Positions 54,356 to 64,000 of a stretch of DNA of 64,000 nt are shown piece after piece. The stretch's first letter is position 1, and every line of letters begins with the position of its first letter. The position numbers and the translations under genes were made by a program. The DNA comes from Hetaerina americana (taxonomy: Eukaryota; Arthropoda; Insecta; Odonata; Calopterygidae), in assembly GCA_022747635.1 (NCBI GenBank), contig JAKTNV010000007.1:8267997-8331996 (forward strand), in the 5' to 3' direction. The notes under the pieces were generated by a model. It was not told the DNA's origin. It did no database searches and was given only the letters and a program-made list of their open reading frames with translations.

Positions 54356-55740
54356 ATTTATATAATGATTATGATCCCTTCGCGTCAAATCCAAACGTCT
54401 CAAAAACTTGAGAAGATGACCTAAATTCGCCACAGCTTGTATTGTCTCCCACACATTACGTCACTCACCCATAAGAAGTTCAAAATATTATCACTGCATT
54501 CCTTTCCATGGCACAGACTCCTCTCTTTCAACATCAACAGTCCTTCCCGAGGGGTGTGTGTCACGAGAAACAAAATATAACGGTTATGGTGCAACCTCGG
54601 CCCCGCTTTGCACATACATCGGAGAGTGCACCGCGCACCCGTTTCCGTTCGGATGAATAGACACCGCTGTCCCCGCCACAGCCAACGGCCGCGTTCCTTA
54701 ATTGCCCCCGAGGGGCGCCACTCCCACTGTCAACCTCTCGACAACTTCCTCTTTGTCTCGATGGCCAAAAATACTCCGGTCTTTAGTGAGCTGAATCGAG
54801 GTGAGAACTAGCGAGATGGGAATATTTCTCCCTTAAAAGTCCTGCCAGACTTTGGGCTTGCATTCATGGCGTCTAAAAAAGGCTCTCGCTCTCTCTCTCT
54901 TCTCTCCTCCTCTTCTCCGCTTGCCCTACATTCACTCTTCTATCGCGCCCTCGTCAAAATCCCACTCCACCTCTTAATATCCCAGTTTTCCTGCAAATAC
55001 TTCCTTCGCCAGTGCTATTCTACCCTAATGTCCATTCTCTACGCTCGATTCCCTCCAAAATACTAACCAAATACATTCCCACGTGCTCTTGTCTGTTTCC
55101 TCCAGGTTTAGTGGTTTGAATTAGCCTTTGCGCTACTTGAGAAACTCATTACTTAGGTCTTCTGGTAATTAAACTATTCTTAACTATTATGAAATCTATT
55201 CTCCCGGCTTTGGCAGTATTTCCGATGGGCATTGGCACTCTCAGCTAGTGTGCTCAACTCTCAAAGCGTGTCCGTATTTGGTGGAAATCCGGAAACCCTT
55301 GGAACGAATATCCGGGTACTTACCAACCACAATCAGTACTTAGAATCACATAGTGAACATATTGAACATTCGATTGATAATGGAGGTTAAACATGATTCA
55401 TGGTTATGAATCCTCGGAAAAGTATTGACTCATAAATGTATCAAAGATGAAAATATTAGCGCTCCAAGTATTGCATATTAGTACATCTAATACTCAGGGT
55501 TTACTCGCTTAGTGGATAAAATGTAATCAATTATGAAGGTCTCCGCGAATGGGTTGTGCTTTATTTTTTCTTTTCTCGCGTTCATCTGCCAATTAAGTTT
55601 GTTAATATTATTCGAGCCTGAATACATTAAAGCACGTGTACATTCCTCAGTGTAAGCAGTAATTTCTAATACCTTATTTCTTATGGGTGCTAAGTATAAA
55701 AGGCTGTTAAAAAGATTTTTCTCAGTTTTACAATATACTA
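54356..55740. other. Spacer, no gene recognised
   Basis: A CpG-rich patch at 54585-54730 and a CT-repeat stretch at 54885-54920, without recognisable coding sequence. Confidence 0.35.
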
Positions 55741-55763
55741 TATAGAAACTAATATGATATATG

Positions 55764-55767
<4 letters not shown>

Positions 55768-55827
<60 letters not shown>

Positions 55828-55830
55828 CTA
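55768..55830. repeat. (TA)n microsatellite
   Basis: Alternating TA with occasional TATG or TACA interruptions. Confidence 0.95.
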
Positions 55831-55832
55831 AT

Positions 55833-55989
55833 TTATATAGAAACAGATATAAGGATGTAGGATAGGAACACACATAAAGGACGAACACAAGAGAGGTGGG
55901 GAAGGCGGAATCAAGCAGATCACGAATGTAAAAATATTTCCTAGAGTATAAGTATTTGTTCGCCGTTTGGCGGGATTTCGTGTTTGAAC

Positions 55990-55990
<1 letters not shown>
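55833..55990 (-). repeat. SINE family S5, rearranged partial copy
   Basis: 'ATAGAAACAGATATAAGGAT' and 'GGTGGGGAAGGCGGAATCA' as at 32790-32870. After 'CCTAGAG' it switches to 'AAGTATTTGTTCGCCGTTTG', which is the reverse complement of the far end at 33205-33236. It lies between two (TA)n tracts. Confidence 0.7.
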
Positions 55991-56077
<87 letters not shown>

Positions 56078-56078
56078 G
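55989..56078. repeat. (TA)n microsatellite
   Basis: Over 40 TA units with one CA interruption. Any Ile/Tyr-repeat open frame over this tract is an artefact. Confidence 0.97.
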
Positions 56079-56282
56079 TTTATATATATTGATTCACATG
56101 GATATAGATATAAGGTCTTCCTTATACCTGTATCTCTATCATGTGATTGGATGTTTGATTCCACATTGCTGATTTTTCATGTTTGAATGTATATAGTATA
56201 TATGTATATACATGTGTGTGAATTTATACATATACATACACATGTACACATATACACGTGCATGTGTGTGTATATGTATATA

Positions 56283-56330
56283 TTATTATTATTAGGTAAT
56301 CTACCGGTTAAGGTAGGTTTTTGGATGGAC
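56283..56330 (-). repeat. RTE-like 3' terminal motif without body
   Basis: 'ATTATTATTATTAGGTAATC', 'TACCGGTTAAGGTAGGTTTT', 'TGGATGGACA' is the reverse complement of the RTE-like 3' end plus its (TAA)n tail. The coding part is absent; a (TA)n tract begins at once. Confidence 0.75.

Positions 56331-56334
<4 letters not shown>

Positions 56335-56404
<70 letters not shown>
56335..56404. repeat. (TA)n microsatellite
   Basis: About 34 TA units between an RTE-like 3' motif and a perfect hairpin. Confidence 0.97.
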
Positions 56405-56407
<3 letters not shown>

Positions 56408-56529
56408 GTATAACACTTAGCACTAGTGGACACAGACAAAAACACAGAAACGCACAAAAAAAAGAGACTCACTATTTTGTGCGTTTCTGTGTTTTTGTCT
56501 GTGTCCACTAGTGCTAAGTGTTATACATT
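56405..56529. repeat. Perfect inverted repeat, arms about 55 bp
   Basis: The left arm 56405-56459 (AATGTATAACACTTAGCACT ...) and right arm 56475-56529 (... AGTGCTAAGTGTTATACATT) are fully complementary with a 15-base loop (AAAAAGAGACTCACT region). Confidence 0.95.
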
Positions 56530-56724
56530 ATTATTCACGTCCGTGAGACTTTCAAAAAGTGTTATATATATATACAGGTATATATATATATACACACACA
56601 CAGACACACAAACATTTATACGAGCATTCTATCTTACAGAATATGAGACATTTACCGTTCGTATGGACAGAAGGCAAATGTCACATGTTTATTCTTCTCT
56701 TGGAAATTACAAGCTTACGTTTAA

Positions 56725-56900
56725 TTGATGGTTTCCCGGAGTAACTTTATGGAATCGATTTATATTGGAAATGAAAAAAACAGTTACGCTGTAATTCCAA
56801 AGAAAATTGAACTTGAATTTATTATAAGTGAATTATATGTAAAAATAAAGTGTGGAATCACAAAATTGCTATTTTTTCATTTCCAATCTTACGTACGTTC
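56725..56900. repeat. Penelope-like module, diverged
   Basis: 'TGATGGTTTCCCGGAGTAAC', 'TATGGAATCGATTTATATTG', 'GGAATCACAAAATTGCTATT' resemble 43084-43180, read partly in each direction. Confidence 0.45.
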
Positions 56901-57404
56901 ATTCCTTCCCCAGGTCCAGGTGCCAGCAGCATTCGCCCCATCGGTCGCATCGTTTGACAGGACACAAGGGATCTTCTCACAAAACGCATTTATGTTCCTA
57001 ACGGCAGTTTTCCGTGTTAGAGCTTCCATTTATTATATGGAATTCAAATGATCCTTTGCATTTCTTATTTAACGATTCATCTTTCAAATCCCCTGTCGGG
57101 AATTGTGATGGTTGATGGAGTATGCATGTACAAAATCCCCCCCTTATGTAATAACCAATGAAATCTGATTCAAAATTCTATTTTTCCATGATAACCTTCC
57201 AAGTAGGCTTGGGTTCCGTTAGAAATATTTTTTATCCTGAAGGATTCGTTTCCCTGGTGAGTCATTTCCTGCAAATTTTATTTGCTTTGCAAACACGCCT
57301 TTTGGAAATTTCATTCACGGCATTCTTGTGTAATGACACGAATGGGAAAACCGATCGAACAAAAAGGTGTCCTCGTCAATTTTAATCGAGGACATAGTAC
57401 AATA
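56901..57404. other. Spacer without recognised gene
   Basis: No feature supported. Confidence 0.35.
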
Positions 57405-57408
57405 AGTA

Positions 57409-57630
57409 GGTCGCGGCAGTCCAGGGTTGGGCTATTGACTGGAGTGCCGGGATTTGATTCCCGGGCACTCCTCTCCAAGTACTCTCTCGGCTCCACCCAA
57501 ACTTTGTTATTTATCGCTAACCAGTTCTTCCTGGGAAACCATAGCCGCATCACAGGGAAATGAACTGCCCCTTCCCCCCCCCTCCATCCTGATTTTATTA
57601 ATTTCACACGCTGCTGGGCTTTCCCCCAAC
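57409..57630 (+). repeat. tRNA-derived SINE family S3, plus-strand copy
   Basis: The head is GGTCGCGGCAGTCCAGGGTT with B box 'GGATTTGATTCCCGGG'. It continues 'TTCTTCCTGGGAAACCATAG', 'CACAGGGAAATGAACTG', a C run and 'TTTCACACGCTGCTGGGCTT'. Confidence 0.75.
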
Positions 57631-57655
57631 ACTATCATCACCTACCAAATCGACC

Positions 57656-58120
57656 TTGGATTTATTACTGTATTTATGGTTTTTAGCACAAAAAGTGTGT
57701 AAGGTGTTTTGGTCCATTCATTGCTTACGTTTTTGGAGATGGCTGTTCATTGTCCTCGGACGAAATGAAATGTGTGCAATGCTCGCAGTGCGAACCATAA
57801 ATATGCAAAGAACAATTGAAAATGAAGCCATCCGCGTGAATACTGACCCCCTGGAGTCAATCGTCGCAACCGTGAATGGATATGTGCGAGCGGAGACGGT
57901 TTGTGATGCTCTTCTCGGAGTTTGCCTCCTTTCGGGCCCTCCCATGCGTGGTGATGCTTGCCTCGTGTCAGTCGCCGAATCTGAAACCGCGCCATCAAAG
58001 CGCCACCGAAACTATGTAGCACGCCGTCGGTGCGACGACAGTCAGACAGAAGGGCGATATGCTGATAAAAGCAAATACTTCCGCTCATTTCCCCTTCCTG
58101 CCCTCTTACAGACTCCGTAA
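57656..58120 (+). other. 154-codon open frame, unrecognised
   Basis: Starts MDLLLYLWFLAQKVCKVFW, later has EAIRVNTDPLESIVATVNGY and an Arg/Lys-rich end. No domain recognised and no splice or promoter context seen. The opposite strand is also open (57747-58223), which weakens the case for coding. Confidence 0.2.
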
Positions 58121-58223
58121 TTCCCAAAGAATGCCACTGAAAACTGGGAGTTAACGCTCTTCCTGGACGGAGAATGTACTGCAATACCCACGTCTTCTTT
58201 TTAACTGGTTGGTTAATAATCAA

Positions 58224-59600
58224 TCGATCTGCAATACCAATTTTTTATGCACGGAGGAGACCAATTGGCTTAACGAGCCACAATCTCATTAAATATAACA
58301 GGATGAATTCTTTTCGTCGTTGACGTCGGAAAAGGCACTCGCGTTTTGACACTCCGCCGAATTTCTCATAGACAACTATTCTCTAATAGATCCAGATCCA
58401 CCTATCGAGAGAAAAGGCACTCTGGGCAACTTTTCTACGCCGCAGTCACGTCTCGCGGAGAGCGCATGGTTGATGTAATTTCGATGTCGTCTCATTCGAC
58501 ACCACTCGATCGAAAGGTATCGGAATCGAAAGGCACATCGAGGCGTAAATTATTCTGATCGATGTATTAGTGTAGTATTGACTCAAGGCGGAGTGGCTTC
58601 GACCATTGTTGCTGCCGAGTTCCGCACTCCTCCACTACGTGGCTCTGCGAGAGCAGAGCATTATTTCCAGTGGCAGATGGGACGGTGATATCAATGCACG
58701 GCGCCATTTGTTCTAAAATGGAGGCATCGACGACAATGCGGTGGATGGATCGTCGCGGCGATGGCGCTCCTGGCACGCCGCGATTCAAATTGCGACCTTG
58801 CGGCGCATTCGCAATCTCCATATCCGCTCCTCCGAGTGGAAAGGTGGGGGAGGAGGGGGGGCGAAGGGGAGTGTGAACTTGACCGTGGTGCATGAGGATA
58901 TGGGGGGGGGGCACGCAAAGACGCTGTGGTCTCACCAACTCAGCGGACGCTTGACCCGCTCTACCACATTATTCACATATTCTAATTAAATGTTTTGGAA
59001 GCAGCAGTCCCCACCATTTCACGAAATTCTTCATTTTTTTCTAAAGCTACCTCCGTCCTCTCTGCTTGAAGGTTCTCCTTGTAATGCTGGGTATTTTTTT
59101 AACGAGGTCAGACTTGTCGACGAAAAGAATTTTCTCCACCATTACAATGAAGTTGAATTGTTTATGAACAAGTCCCCTTACTTCTCCTCTCTGAATGTAT
59201 TTCTGAGGAAAAAATCACCTGGAAAACTACCGTGGAATTAGGAGGGTGTGCGGATCAAAAAGCGCTTTCGAGGTCGTGAGAGGATTCTTGGTAACTAAGA
59301 GAGCAATTCGCGACTCGAATATTCGCGATACATTACATTGTAATTGCGGACTCTTAGTGGGACTTAACGCGAGACTTCTGGGATGCAATAAAAATATTTC
59401 CCCTCGATATTTTTTAGTTTTATGACATGAGTTCCAAATACCTCATTAATACATGTACACTAATGAAAGAGGTACATAAAATACGAAGAGCTCAACTTAT
59501 TTGCGCCCAAAACCTTAAATGTTAAAATAAAAAAAACAAACCATAAAAAAAAACAAAAATACCGTAATCTACCCGAAGGTCGGTTTGCTAGTTAATGATA
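58224..59600. other. Spacer, CpG-rich at 58580-58960
   Basis: Several overlapping frames on both strands at 58567-58989 share a GC-rich block and have no family match. The rest is AT-rich. Confidence 0.35.
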
Positions 59601-59605
59601 GAGGT

Positions 59606-59748
59606 CACCCAGTACTAAGCCCTATTCGGCGTGTGAAAATTCACACATCAGGGTAGGTGGGCCAGTTCCTTTCCCTGTGCCGGTTATGGTTTCCCAGGAA
59701 GACCTGGTACCCGAAAAAAAGACATAGCTTGGGCGGAGCTGCAGGTTA
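59606..59748 (-). repeat. tRNA-derived SINE family S3, 3' part
   Basis: On the minus strand: 'GGGTACCAGGTCTTCCTGGG', 'AAACCATAACCGGCACAGGG', ending 'GGGCTTAGTACTGGGTG'. The tRNA-like head is lost. Confidence 0.7.
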
Positions 59749-60414
59749 AACGAACCAATGAGCGTTATATAACATTGCGGAAGGCATGTCGAAGTCCGCA
59801 TTAGTTTCAAGGTATTCGGTGGAGTGCTCGTAGACTTAAGTAGTAAGTCAATTTTGCGGACCCCCGACGAAACTATGTGGATATACATATGTTAGGAGCC
59901 CATAATTATGACTTTAGAAGGGAAACTAAATATTCGTATTGACTGAATCGTAGGCCAACAAAATTGAATGAAAATTACATTGAATCTGCGAAGTCACAAA
60001 AATTAAGACTGTTGGGGGATTCACGAAGTAAATGCGTGGTCTCAATTCTCTTTCAGTACAGCGTGCGTGGAATGAGTCGCCTAAAAACATCATGAAAATG
60101 CATTGATATTGAAAGAGCATGAAAAGCATGTATTTTGAAAAAAGTAAATTATTAACAGGGAAGTATTACGTACACTCCCGTTCTTAGATACATGAATCGA
60201 CCCAACACCTTGCTGTCCAAACACTAAATATTTAAACTGTACTTCAGTGGCTTCATTTCATTTGTCCTCGTTTTTCTGACGCGAAGAAGTCCTGAAATTC
60301 TGCATGCAGATAATAACTCCCAAAATATTCACGAAAATATTAATCGACTGATTATTTTCCTATAGAACGAAACTTGTTGCAACAAAAGTGATTAAGAATT
60401 TTAATTTTTTTTAA

Positions 60415-60770
60415 GGTAATCTACCGATTAAGGTAGGTTTTTGGATGGACACAACTACCAACAAATATTTTATTACTCCTAGCAAAACACAAAATCCATC
60501 ATCCTACGCTATATCAGGTCCCTCTTCATCTCTGAGTACTTTCTTCCTCCCATCATCCCGTCCAACATCCCCATCCTGATTCTTCCCTTTCCTCTTTTGC
60601 CCAACATTCTGCCCTCTATCACAGTCTTCAACATCCCACTGCCGGTCAACACCCCCTTCATCCACTTTTCCTGCCTCAATAGGATTTCTCCCAACAAACC
60701 CCTCTCTTCGCCCACCATACCAAGTACTTCCTCATTTGTTTTCTTCTCTGTCCATTTATATTTGGTAAGT
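60415..60770 (-). mobile_element. RTE-like 3' fragment
   Basis: The minus-strand open frame 60718-60509 is MVGEERGLLGEILLRQEKWM, SGMLKTVIEGRMLGKRGKGR, MGMLDGMMGGRKYSEMKRDL, then TAG and the family 3' end (TACCTTAATCGGTAGATTAC) at about 60420-60440. Nearly identical in reading to copy A, so a relatively recent 5'-truncated insertion. Confidence 0.9.
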
Positions 60771-60844
60771 GGAAATTTACTGAAATACGTATGCTCGTAT
60801 TAGTTGAGGGTAAAATAGGAAAACAAAAATTCATGGTAAGAAAG

Positions 60845-61235
60845 TAATCCCAGAAGTACCCGATCGAACAAAGAAAACACAAATATTTTGGAAAAAAAAT
60901 GTATTTATTTTTCTACATGATCTCCTTTCAGCTCTATACACTTTTCCCAGCGATGTTCAATAAGTTCGATACTCTTTTTATAATAAGAACTGTCTTCCTC
61001 CTAAAAATAGCCGACATCACTTCTTCGCGGCTGGAAAATCTTTGACCACCGAGCCATTTTTTCAAGTTTGCGGACAGAAAATAATCCGAGGGGGCTAAAT
61101 CTGGCGAATAGGGTGGTGCATGAAGTAGCAATTCAAACTTAAATTCATAGATTTTGGCCATTGCAATAACGGATTTGTGAGCTGGTGCTTTGTCCTGATG
61201 AAACAACACTTTCTTCTTAGCCAATCGCGGTCACT
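60845..61235 (-). pseudogene. Mariner-like transposase C-terminal part (family M1)
   Basis: The right end contains 'CCCAGAAGTACCCGATCG'. The minus-strand frame is KKKVLFHQDKAPAHKSVIAM, LHAPPYSPDLAPSDYFLSAN, LKKWLGGQRFSSREEVMSAI. The second and third acidic catalytic positions (HQDKAPAH, PSDYF) are kept, but the N-terminal HTH region is absent. Confidence 0.88.
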
Positions 61236-61253
61236 TTGGCTCGATTTCTTCGC

Positions 61254-61718
61254 TCAAACGTTGAAATACGAGTAAACTATTTCACCTCTGTTTACAATGT
61301 TAAAACGCCATGACATTACCAATTTTATAATTTTGCTCAATATAATCTCGACGAAAGAGTGACGTGTTCTGATATTAATCAAAACATATCCAACAATTTC
61401 ACGTTTCTTGAAAACGTCGAGTGCTCTTGGAAAATTGGTGATTCTCAAATCGTTTATATTCGACCCATCCTTTCCATAGAACTTCCAAAAAAGCGCAGAG
61501 CGGGGCGTCGTCGGCAAAATTGCCAGCAAGTATTCCAGCAGGCCTTGGAAATTGTTTTTTTTATCCAATAATTGATGTATTTTCGTGAAAAAAATTCTCC
61601 CCCTTGAGTTACATGGTAAATATGTTTGAAAATGGTTTATTTTTAATTTCTCCTGAGAACGTGAACGCTTAGAATTTATCACCTGAAAAGAGCAAACAAA
61701 ATAAAGTTTATATCCCAT
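61254..61718 (-). other. 154-codon open frame, unrecognised
   Basis: A long minus-strand frame in AT-rich sequence starting MGYKLYFVCSFQVINSKRSR, with later LLEYLLAILPTTPRSALFWK. No domain recognised. Its position directly behind a mariner remnant suggests transposon or chance origin. Confidence 0.2.
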
Positions 61719-62039
61719 TGTGTTATCCAGTTAATATTCTTAAACGAAGAACAATAGAGGGAGTCTAAAAAATCAATCCATCGATTACCTTGCTTGGCGT
61801 TCATTAAAGTAGGGGCTATTTACCACTTTGATTGGACAATGCCCGTGCGGTGCATCTCGAAGGCGTTGAACGCCATGTCTCGCATCTCGGAACAGCATCA
61901 CTACGAAGGCGATGATACGTACTTATAATTCATTCTCGTATCACGATCTCTTTCTTATGTCGTAACCCCTTTGTCTTTTATCTCTTCTTCCACCGGTCCA
62001 TTGTCGCTCCAGCACTTGAACTCCCCAGATACGCATTAC

Positions 62040-62340
62040 CGCTCCCCTGGGAATAGCGCGGGGGGGAGGAAAGGGGGGGGTGGCGCCTTGAGGAACTTAT
62101 ATTGAAGGTCGCGCCGTCATCAGTGCCGCTCCGTCAGGTGATCCGCCCCGGGCGCCCCGGTGACAGAAAGGAGGCGGAGGCGGTGAAAGGACTTAAGCGC
62201 CCTCCCATTTTCCTCAGCCATCGAGCCAGACAACAGCGTTGGAAAAACGTGGTGTCCGCCGGCTGATAGCCGCCAATTCAGCGGCGGATTACGGATGGCG
62301 GTATAAAAGAGGGGGCGACTACTTGGACGGAATTGTTTTG
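62040..62340 (+). promoter_or_regulatory. CpG-rich segment with TATA-like box
   Basis: A GC-rich block (for example 'GATCCGCCCCGGGCGCCCCG') ends in GGCGGTATAAAAGAGGGGGC at about 62299-62318. A TATAAAAG box flanked by G/C is the standard core-promoter arrangement, with transcription expected to start about 30 bases downstream on the plus strand. No coding exon was recognised downstream before the mariner at 62.6 kb. Confidence 0.45.
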
Positions 62341-62598
62341 AAAAAATTATGTAATAGTTGAAGAGAGGAAAAAGTCATCTAAATGTTCCAGGAGATATAC
62401 AAATCCACCGAGAAAACAATGAATCGCTTTGACTACTGTGCAGAACAGAAAATAATAGTTAAGGCTCCCAACGTACCTTAACCATAATCTCTACTTTTCC
62501 TTATTTAAATCACCGTTTCATTGTTTCAATTAATAAGTTATTAACTTAGAATGATGACTGAGGAAATTGGCAGAATATTTTAGCTATCATATAGAAGG

Positions 62599-63490
62599 TT
62601 TGTCCCAAAATTAGTAGGGCTGAGTAGATTAACAATCAATTATTGCCAGCATTGGTACATTCAAAAGTCTTCGAAGTAACACCCTTGTGCTTCCACGCAC
62701 CGCTGTGCCGGCGGGTTTCCCACGCCTCGTGCGCCTTCTGGAAGGAGGCACCCGGAATCCTACTAAGCTACATCGCTACGGTCTGTTGTAATGCTCACAC
62801 CGAGCCGTAGTGACGTCCTTTCAGAATGGATTTGAGGCAGGGGAAGTGGAAGAAGTCTGGTAGGGCAACGTCAGATCTGTCGGGTGGCCGAGGCATGCCT
62901 GAGAAGCTCTTGGCGGATCCGCGTCCGAGTTCCCTTTTGCTTGTCCGAGAGCACTCGCGGCACCAAGTTCGCACACACCGTTCTCACGCCCATGATTTCG
63001 GTCACAATTACATGCATATCATTTTTAAGGATGCCAAATTCATCAGAAACCATGCGAGCACTGAATCAACGATCCCAGTTCAACGGAGACTTCACTCTTA
63101 CAAGATTTTCGTCACCTTTTGAGGTCGAAGGGCGTCCTCAACATCTTCTCTACTCTTCCGAAACAACTTGTGTCCCTCATAAACACCTGATCTATCCATG
63201 GAATTATCACCATAAACTGCCTTGATCACGTCATGAGCTCTTTCCCAGTTTCACGCAAAATTTGATGTCATAGCGTTGTTCCAATAACCGGCTTATGACG
63301 GAACGTAACGGGGTCACGATATAGAGGTTTCGTATACGAACTAGCCGTCCTGCGCAAAGGCTGGGAGCCAACTGCCACCGACCTCCGACCTTTCATGAGA
63401 CTGCCCTCCATCTAACTCAGCCAGAGAAACCGCCGCCCGTCCGTCTATCAGGGAAAAAATAAGTTATACTACTTTTGGGACAGAATTTGT
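62599..63490 (-). mobile_element. Mariner-like element with matching ends and deleted transposase
   Basis: Inverted ends 'TGTCCCAAAATTAGTA' (left) and 'TACTACTTTTGGGACA' (right) frame about 890 bp. Minus-strand frames give VFMRDTSCFGRVEKM-like (usual 'VYEWHKLFREGREDV'), then SDEFGILKNDMHVIVTEIMG, VRTVCANLVPRVLSDKQKG. The end is RCVEAQGCYFEDF, a typical transposase C-terminus. The core with all catalytic Asp residues is missing. Confidence 0.8.
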
Positions 63491-64000
63491 ATGATGCGAG
63501 TTATTTTTTGATGGAGCATATGTTGATTGGGCCCTACGCCGCTTTTTCACGCCCCTTTGCAAAAGTCCTGCGTCCGCTCCTGAACCAGTGCCTATTTATT
63601 TAAAAGTAGGTGCTTGTGCTCTTCGTTGTTGGGGATTAAATTGCCAAAGGCTGAAGTCTATTCGGATTTGCATTTTGTTCTCCTGTAACTACAGATTTTA
63701 GTTCTTTTAATTCTAATAGGATGTCTCTACTACACTGTGTGAAAACACTCTTTCGTAAGTCCTTTGTGTTTTAAAATCCCGAATTCGAATTTTGCCAAAG
63801 ATGTTGTTTATTTCTCTCCCACAAATTCAATGAATGGTCCAACTAATCATACCAGTGTCATCATATTATTAGAAATACCGATTTTCCTACAACTTCGATG
63901 CAACAAATACCAATGTCATCATAGTATTAGCTACAGCAGTGTATGCAGGAGATTGAGGGGTGTAATTACGTTTGATTGCTCGGCGTGGTGGCAATCATTG
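63491..64000. other. AT-rich spacer to window end
   Basis: No feature supported. Confidence 0.4.

Overview
The window looks like repeat-rich nuclear DNA from an arthropod, most likely an insect. The grounds are spliced genes with GT-AG introns, AT-rich introns and spacers, a chitinolytic-type GH20 hexosaminidase, and a repeat set typical of arthropods: mariner-like elements, a DUF4817-type protein fragment, RTE/CFDP2-like non-LTR retrotransposons, Penelope-like elements and several tRNA-derived SINE-like families. The species cannot be named from sequence alone. I see no prokaryotic gene organisation, CRISPR array or intact standard tRNA gene.

Two host genes can be supported, both on the minus strand. 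(1) Positions 9788 down to 1138 hold a five-exon gene for the CCCH zinc-finger nucleoporin Nup42 (NUPL2/hCG1). All splice phases agree. The zinc finger is in exon 1, the conserved mid-domain in exons 2-4 and an FG-type Ser/Pro-rich region in the last exon. The usual extreme C-terminal motif was not found. (2) Positions 29651 down to 24668 hold three GC-rich exons of a GH20 beta-N-acetylhexosaminidase of the insect chitooligosaccharidolytic type, with the catalytic Asp-Glu pair and a stop codon. The N-terminal/signal-peptide exon is not visible.

The rest is mostly transposon wreckage, by region. 1-1.1 kb: a DUF4817-type fragment and a Penelope-like end. 2-9 kb (Nup42 introns and spacing): SINEs, an RTE fragment and a foldback. 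11.4-15 kb: three copies of a 5' module of the RTE/CFDP2-like family, one with a 258-codon endonuclease ORF. 18.6-20.5 kb: two dead mariners. 22-23.8 kb and 39.2-41 kb: two 5'-truncated reverse-transcriptase copies of one RTE family. 29.8-33.4 kb and 35.7-36 kb: SINEs and LINE tails. 33.9-35.7 kb: an old RT element. 41.7-43.6 kb: a Penelope-like element interleaved with RT pieces. 44-56.5 kb: hairpin/(TA)n structures, SINEs and pieces of another LINE. 57-63.5 kb: more SINEs, RTE and mariner fragments, a CpG-rich segment with a TATA-like box, and a deleted mariner with matching ends.

The most interesting unexplained structures are a tRNA-like repeat built as an inverted pair (five copies), a group of long hairpins next to (TA)n tracts, and a short hairpin-forming motif shared by all the RTE 3' ends. 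These are candidates for undescribed non-autonomous element families. I found no novel cellular pathway.
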